DNA of 64,000 nt, taken from contig NC_092680.1 in NCBI RefSeq assembly GCF_964355755.1, positions 13,741,001 through 13,805,000 on the forward strand, in the 5' to 3' direction. Source of the DNA: Antedon mediterranea. Its lineage: Eukaryota > Echinodermata > Crinoidea > Comatulida > Antedonidae. The notes below the pieces were generated by a model. It worked only from the letters and a program-made list of their open reading frames with translations. It was not told the origin of the DNA and did no database searches. How positions within the stretch are numbered: the first letter of the stretch is position 1; every line of letters begins with the position of its first letter. The position numbers and the translations under genes are program-made. Of the stretch, positions 60,801 through 64,000 are shown piece by piece.

Positions 60801-63642
60801 ATTTCCTCGGTTGGTATTTTTTCTTGTCTTGTTTAACTAAAGACAATATCATTATATATATACAAATTTACATTATCAATGGTATACAAACAAAAATATG
60901 CTACTATAAAATGAAAAAATACCGGTAATTAAATTACGGAATCTGAACTGACTACAAACTCGATGTAAAACATGCGCAGTCGATCATGTGACGACAAGCA
61001 ATAGCTTAGCGCTTCATGTACGCGGTACGCGGTAAAGTATTTGCTGGAGAAATACAGACAACTTAACCGGCGGTAAAGACGTGTCTGGAAATACAGACAC
61101 TATCGAATACGGCGCCTAAACAAGGGAAGGCCAACTCAGACAGCGTCGTCGGGGAGCCTAGCCCCGTTCGCGTTCACTTCATATAGCTTCAGCGCCTAGA
61201 AAACCACGACGTTCCATTGACCGTGAGAGTACGTCAGAGGGCTAATATGCACTTTTATGCATTCATTATTGCCAGCGATCTAACTTACTACTAAACATTA
61301 GCTAGGTACGCACTTGTCTGGCGGTATCCCTTTGTACGAATCGTTCAACGTTGGGTCGAGACGCGTGATATCAAGTTTCATCCAGGGACCAAAATGTGTA
61401 ATGTAGTTATTTTCCAGACGAAGTTTACCGACGGTTACCGAAGGGAACACGTGTACTTTTTGTCGGGGAATATAATATACAGTAAAAAGCGTTCGCATTC
61501 ACTTCGTAGCTAGCTTCAGCGCCTAGAAAACCGCGACGTTTCATTGACCGTGAGAGTACGTCAGAGTGATATTATGCACTTTATATGCATTCATTATTGC
61601 CAGTGATCTAACTTACTACTAAACAATAGCTAGGTACGCACTTGTCTGGTGGTATCCCTTTGTACGAATCGTTCAACGTTGGGTCGAGACGCGTGATATC
61701 AAGTTTCATCCAGGGACCAAAATGTGTAATGTGTTATTTTCCAGGCGAAGTTTACCGACGGTTACGTCGTGTACTGCGTCGACGTACACTACACTACAGC
61801 AAAAACGAATTATGTTAATTGTTCGTTTGTTCACCAATTTTTTAATTTACAAGTAACCTTCTGTACCGTGGGGCATCTAAAATAAATTTTTCATCCATTA
61901 CTAAACAAAAAAACATGCCATTTTCGCTTAGCCAACATTATAGCTATAGTTATTACATTTTCAATATCCTGTATGTCATGAATTTCTCACCACTCGGAAG
62001 TCCAGATGGTACGCATGCATACACCTGGGAGGAATAAACTTTTTTCCCCGACTGAAAAAGGTCTACGCTTGCGTTTTTAAGCCTCTAGGCCTGATGTTTC
62101 CAAAGTATAAAATGCAATTTTTTGAAGACCTGCAGCTCTAGTTTTAAACATTTTCTTAGCTCAGCCCCAACAATAAAGCTGGTCATATTTCGAAGAAGTA
62201 CATTTTCCGGGACCTAACATCTCTATTTTTCAAACATTTCTTAGCTCAGTCACAACCCATGATAGGGACTTATATATTTTTTTTTCATGTTTTGAAGTAT
62301 AATAAGTCCAATTTCCGGGACATCCAACTCTATTTTTCTAAATTTTCTTTGAACTTTTATTTTTTAAATTGAAAAATATGGATTGAAACAGTCATCGCGC
62401 ATCGTTTTTTTGCACGCAGTATTTTATTTATGCATTATAAAAAATGGAAAAAATGGCTACCCTAAATCTGATTAAAAAGACCTCAAATGACGCTAGAACG
62501 CGTTGCTTCCGGGGGCTTCGCCCCCTGGACCCCCACCAGGGGCCCTTGGCGGCCCCTGGCCCTCAGCCTAGTGATGCTCGCTTCGCTCGCATATCCCCCT
62601 CGTTGGGGAATGTAGCCCCCGCGTCGGGAAGGTCCTGGCGCCACCCCTGCTGAGTTGGCCTCATCATGAGAGCGTTAAGTTCTGGTGTCCATCGTTCAAC
62701 TAGCCCAAGTCACAACAGAGAGTCTTACATCAGTCTTTAGAACGTCAAATAACGCAAATTTTTCCAGGCCCTTCGGCCCCTGGACCCTGACCCCTTGGCG
62801 GCCCCCTGGCCCCCAGCCATTGTTGCTCGCTTCGCTCGCACCCCCCCATTATAAATGCTGCATACGGGCCTGAATGTTGATAATTAATAATGTAAGATGC
62901 ATAAAATACCTGAATATTTCATGTGAAGAGATAGCATATTCATTTTTATCAAGGGGGAACATCTTGAAAATGTGACCATTACAAATAACAATGATGTGAT
63001 TACCTCCACAAGCACCTTCCCTTTCTGAAATAATAAACCATTTCACATTAATTTGGTTTCATTTCTGTATTTCAACTATATTTTATGAGGGCAGAAGGTG
63101 ATCCTTTAATCACTGTTTAACAATAGAGAGCGGAGTTGTTTTATCGTATCATTTATTTTGCAATTAACAAATACAAACAAGAAAACAGAACAAAAGTAAA
63201 TCAATGAGGCAATGAGGCAGGATCACAAAGAAAATACTTATTATAAGATATAAGATATTTCAAATGTTTAAAAACGTTAAAATTACATTTTCGGAAGAAA
63301 GTTAATATTGCGTATAGTATAAGTATATAAAACAGTATTTTTAAAATAAATTAGTAAAATATTTCTTATCTGTATATATATATTATATATAAACACATCA
63401 GGCAAAGAATATTAATTCTAAACCGCCCGGTGATTATGTTTTATTGTTACATCAGACTGGGCTTGAACACTGGTATTTGTAGGCACGTTATATTGTAAGT
63501 AATGATATTGAGAATTTAACCTGTTTTAAAAGATCTAATGAGTTGGTCACGTTTAATTCCAGGAATACGTCCACAATTAAATATGCTACGAAGTTGATGC
63601 ATCGATAGTTTATCCTTTCTACCATCTGGAGCTATTAATTGC
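51822..63642 (-). CDS. CROT: Peroxisomal carnitine O-octanoyltransferase, C-terminal part (5' exons outside window)
   Basis: Twelve minus-strand exons join in phase to 470 codons plus stop: 63521-63642, 62910-63024, 57408-57495, 54835-54948, 54632-54736, 54333-54416, 53536-53646, 53220-53350, 52833-52956, 52517-52689, 52066-52185, 51822-51948. The family transfers medium-chain acyl groups between CoA and carnitine. Landmarks: FNCGRIPG; GPQPWNKWSDKALS; the catalytic histidine in NCDHAPYD, split between two exons; KNMEVLS; YETAATRKFYKGRTETIRS (carnitine-binding region); and GGGGNFVLSTSVIGY near the acyl pocket. The protein ends in SKL, a canonical peroxisomal targeting signal type 1, which supports CROT rather than a mitochondrial CPT. 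About 140 N-terminal residues are expected beyond base 64000, judging from the usual ~612 aa. Confidence 0.93.
53745..54110 (-). pseudogene. LINE reverse transcriptase C-terminal fragment in CROT intron
   Basis: On the minus strand an 81-codon frame reads LQVCYNNGLRMLLQRPHHCSA and PSFYELLKKSIYGLMCRL. This is the extreme C-terminus of a common class of non-LTR retrotransposon ORF2 (pattern YNN-LR-LL, ASxMF, VPSF, IYGFM). A CATT-type repeat at 53747-53765 marks its 3' tail. Strongly 5'-truncated. Confidence 0.75.
54986..56575 (+). pseudogene. LINE reverse transcriptase, 5'-truncated, two stops (CR1/L2-like)
   Basis: One plus-strand frame runs from 54986 to about 56540, broken only by TAA at 55109 and TAG at 56402. 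It carries the RT motif series: SPGPDK, NYRPVSLTS, QHGFRPGRSC, FLDFKKAFDSVPH, GIPQGSVLGPLLF, the active-site FADD, and the C-terminal RPSMEYCSTVW thumb region. After the second stop the frame continues DVIEAANVNQFKNRLEKFW to the usual end. The tail is a short AATCAAGGTA repeat (56555-56572). The endonuclease and ORF1 are missing. It lies in the CROT intron about 40 bp from exon 54835-54948, in opposite orientation to that gene. Confidence 0.9.
56755..57200 (-). pseudogene. LINE reverse transcriptase middle fragment (different family)
   Basis: On the minus strand, broken frames read MVNDLLEHVPKRWKFVD, then WCVENDMLPNPTKCHIMHV and, after an in-frame stop, MKWDYQVEEMI. These are the post-FADD palm and thumb signatures of I/Jockey-like non-LTR elements. 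A (TAA/ATT)n run at 57090-57115 interrupts it. It differs in sequence from the plus-strand element next to it and represents an independent insertion. Confidence 0.7.
57496..58759. other. CROT intron, no clear feature
   Basis: AT-rich with a C-run at 58447-58465. CATTTACATATAGATACCGC and TCATTTCAATTTCAATTCTTCC look like repeat fragments but have no partners in the window. Confidence 0.35.
58760..59385. mobile_element. TTAA-type MITE family A, copy 2 (626 bp)
   Basis: Same length as the copy at 9576-10201 and in reverse orientation, flanked by TTAA (58756-58759 and 59386-59389). The copies are nearly identical over the whole length, including the GCGGCCCGCTATAAATCCC-type block, implying fairly recent spread. 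Confidence 0.9.
59575..59880. repeat. Repeat fragment with CCTAGAAAACC block
   Basis: Contains a poly(C) run (59619-59638), GGGGAGCCTAGCC motifs and a CGCCTAGAAAACC...GTACGTCAGAGGGCTA block related to the duplicated block at 61170-61770. A more distant relative is at 8410-8640. Confidence 0.6.
60430..60800. repeat. GC-rich repeats and a transposon terminus
   Basis: The 60440-60560 stretch (GGGGGATTCGCCCCTCTGGA) belongs to the same GC-rich family as 62490-62875. At 60739 the CAGGCCCGTATCCAGG terminus followed by inverted GGGGGGTGCG/CGCACCCCCC is a typical DNA-transposon end. Confidence 0.55.
60595..60665 (-). repeat. tRNA-like SINE fragment
   Basis: Minus strand: AAGCTTGGTGGTATAGACAG resembles box A (TGGTGGTATAG) and GTGGGTTGGAGTCCC resembles box B. 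No clean cloverleaf and no terminator was seen, so probably a SINE remnant. Confidence 0.4.
61170..61770. repeat. Tandem duplication of about 320-330 bp
   Basis: The block GCGCCTAGAAAACC through TGCACTTT, ATTCATTATTGCCAG, TACGAATCGTTCAACGTTGG and ATCAAGTTTCATCCAGGGAC to TTTACCGACGGTTACC (about 61188-61440) repeats at about 61519-61765 with roughly 95% identity. Confidence 0.85.
61771..62489. other. CROT intron, repeat-derived
   Basis: Three degenerate repeats of a CTCTATTTTT/TTTTCTTAGCTCAG/TTCCGGGAC series occur at about 62130, 62190 and 62310, and one at 59990-60100. No gene. Confidence 0.4.
62490..62875. repeat. GC-rich dispersed repeats
   Basis: Two tandemly related blocks (CTTCGCCCCCTGGACCCCCA and CTTCGGCCCCTGGACCC), each followed by CTCGCTTCGCTCGCA. 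They end ATACGGGCCTG at 62873. The same family is at 60440 and 14200-14335. Confidence 0.6.
63025..63520. other. CROT intron with a fragment of the tRNA-array unit
   Basis: Bases 63375-63435 (TATATAAACACATCAGGCAA, ATTCTAAACCGCCCGGTGAT) match the flank of the 364-bp tRNA-like unit in inverse orientation. The rest is AT-rich. Confidence 0.5.
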
Positions 63643-64000
63643 CTGAAACAGATATAATTTTTGATAACTTGTTTGTAAGGTTATAGATTTTAAAAGCATT
63701 CCAAATGTACAAAAACCCACCACCACTGCCAGGACAATTGTTGAATTTGAAGATGAAAAATACATTAAATAGCATTTTAATAGCATGATACAAGCAAAAT
63801 ATAAATCATTAATGCAAATACCCAGTAAATAATGCCTCATGGACACCTTATGTCACATTTTTAATGAAATTGTCTGCTTAAAACCAAGACTGTTAATATG
63901 ATTTTTCTAATTCAATGTTGAATAATAATACAAAGTTTTCAGTACCCTCTGCTTTCAATTCAAACTATTTTTTAAATAAAAAAAATCCTTCAAAAGCAAA
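63643..64000. other. CROT intron to window end
   Basis: No further exon could be supported. The next upstream exon must end with a codon whose first two bases join the G at 63642. Confidence 0.5.

Noticed and set aside
60739-62873. One 2.1-kb transposon from CAGGCCCGTA to TACGGGCCTG
   Set aside because: The termini match, but the 8 bases outside each end differ and the interior is a mix of repeats. They are more likely separate fragments.

Overview
This is eukaryotic nuclear DNA: four intron-rich protein-coding genes with GT-AG junctions and AT-rich introns, set in a dense background of transposon remnants. The encoded proteins (a PARP6/8-type ADP-ribosyltransferase, a BTBD3/6-type BTB-BACK-PHR protein, a peroxisomal carnitine O-octanoyltransferase and a YeaD-type hexose-6-phosphate mutarotase) are animal-like, and the repeats look like those of marine invertebrates. 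My best guess is an echinoderm, possibly a crinoid; that is inference, not proof.

Layout. 1-6.5 kb: a large foldback element, a Mutator-like MITE carrying a second nested MITE, and a 2 kb TIR element. 6.55-14.64 kb (+): a complete 10-exon mutarotase gene (273 aa) whose introns hold a TTAA-type MITE and two Helitron-like 3' ends. 16.58-18.72 kb (-): a complete 4-exon BTB-BACK-PHR gene (475 aa), convergent with the mutarotase gene. 18.7-30.3 kb: intergenic, with a 69-77 bp minisatellite behind the BTBD gene, several MITEs and broken LINE ORFs. 30.33-46.97 kb (+): a complete 18-exon PARP8-like gene (833 aa). Its introns hold a Helitron-like end, a tandem array of tRNA-like genes, MITEs and hairpins, and its last codons lie inside the first copy of a 50-bp minisatellite that fills the presumed 3' UTR. 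47.8-51.8 kb: intergenic, with a SINE and a Harbinger-like MITE. 51.82 kb to the window end (-): the C-terminal 470 residues (12 exons) of a CROT gene ending in the peroxisomal signal SKL. Its introns hold three LINE fragments, a second copy of the 626-bp TTAA MITE and GC-rich repeats. The 5' exons lie beyond base 64000.

The genes do not form a pathway or operon: they cover sugar-phosphate anomer conversion, ubiquitin-ligase adaptor function, mono-ADP-ribosylation and peroxisomal fatty-acyl export. The exon models rest on reading frame, splice consensus, exact phase continuity at every junction, and protein motifs. No transcripts or database searches were available. Points most worth a second look are the coding-end-derived minisatellite of the PARP gene, the tRNA(AUC)-like tandem array in the intron that splits the HG-motif histidine codon, the UBA-like segment in the PARP protein, decoy splice-acceptor duplications, and the TTAA, 9-bp-TSD and Helitron-like element families whose ends can be read directly.
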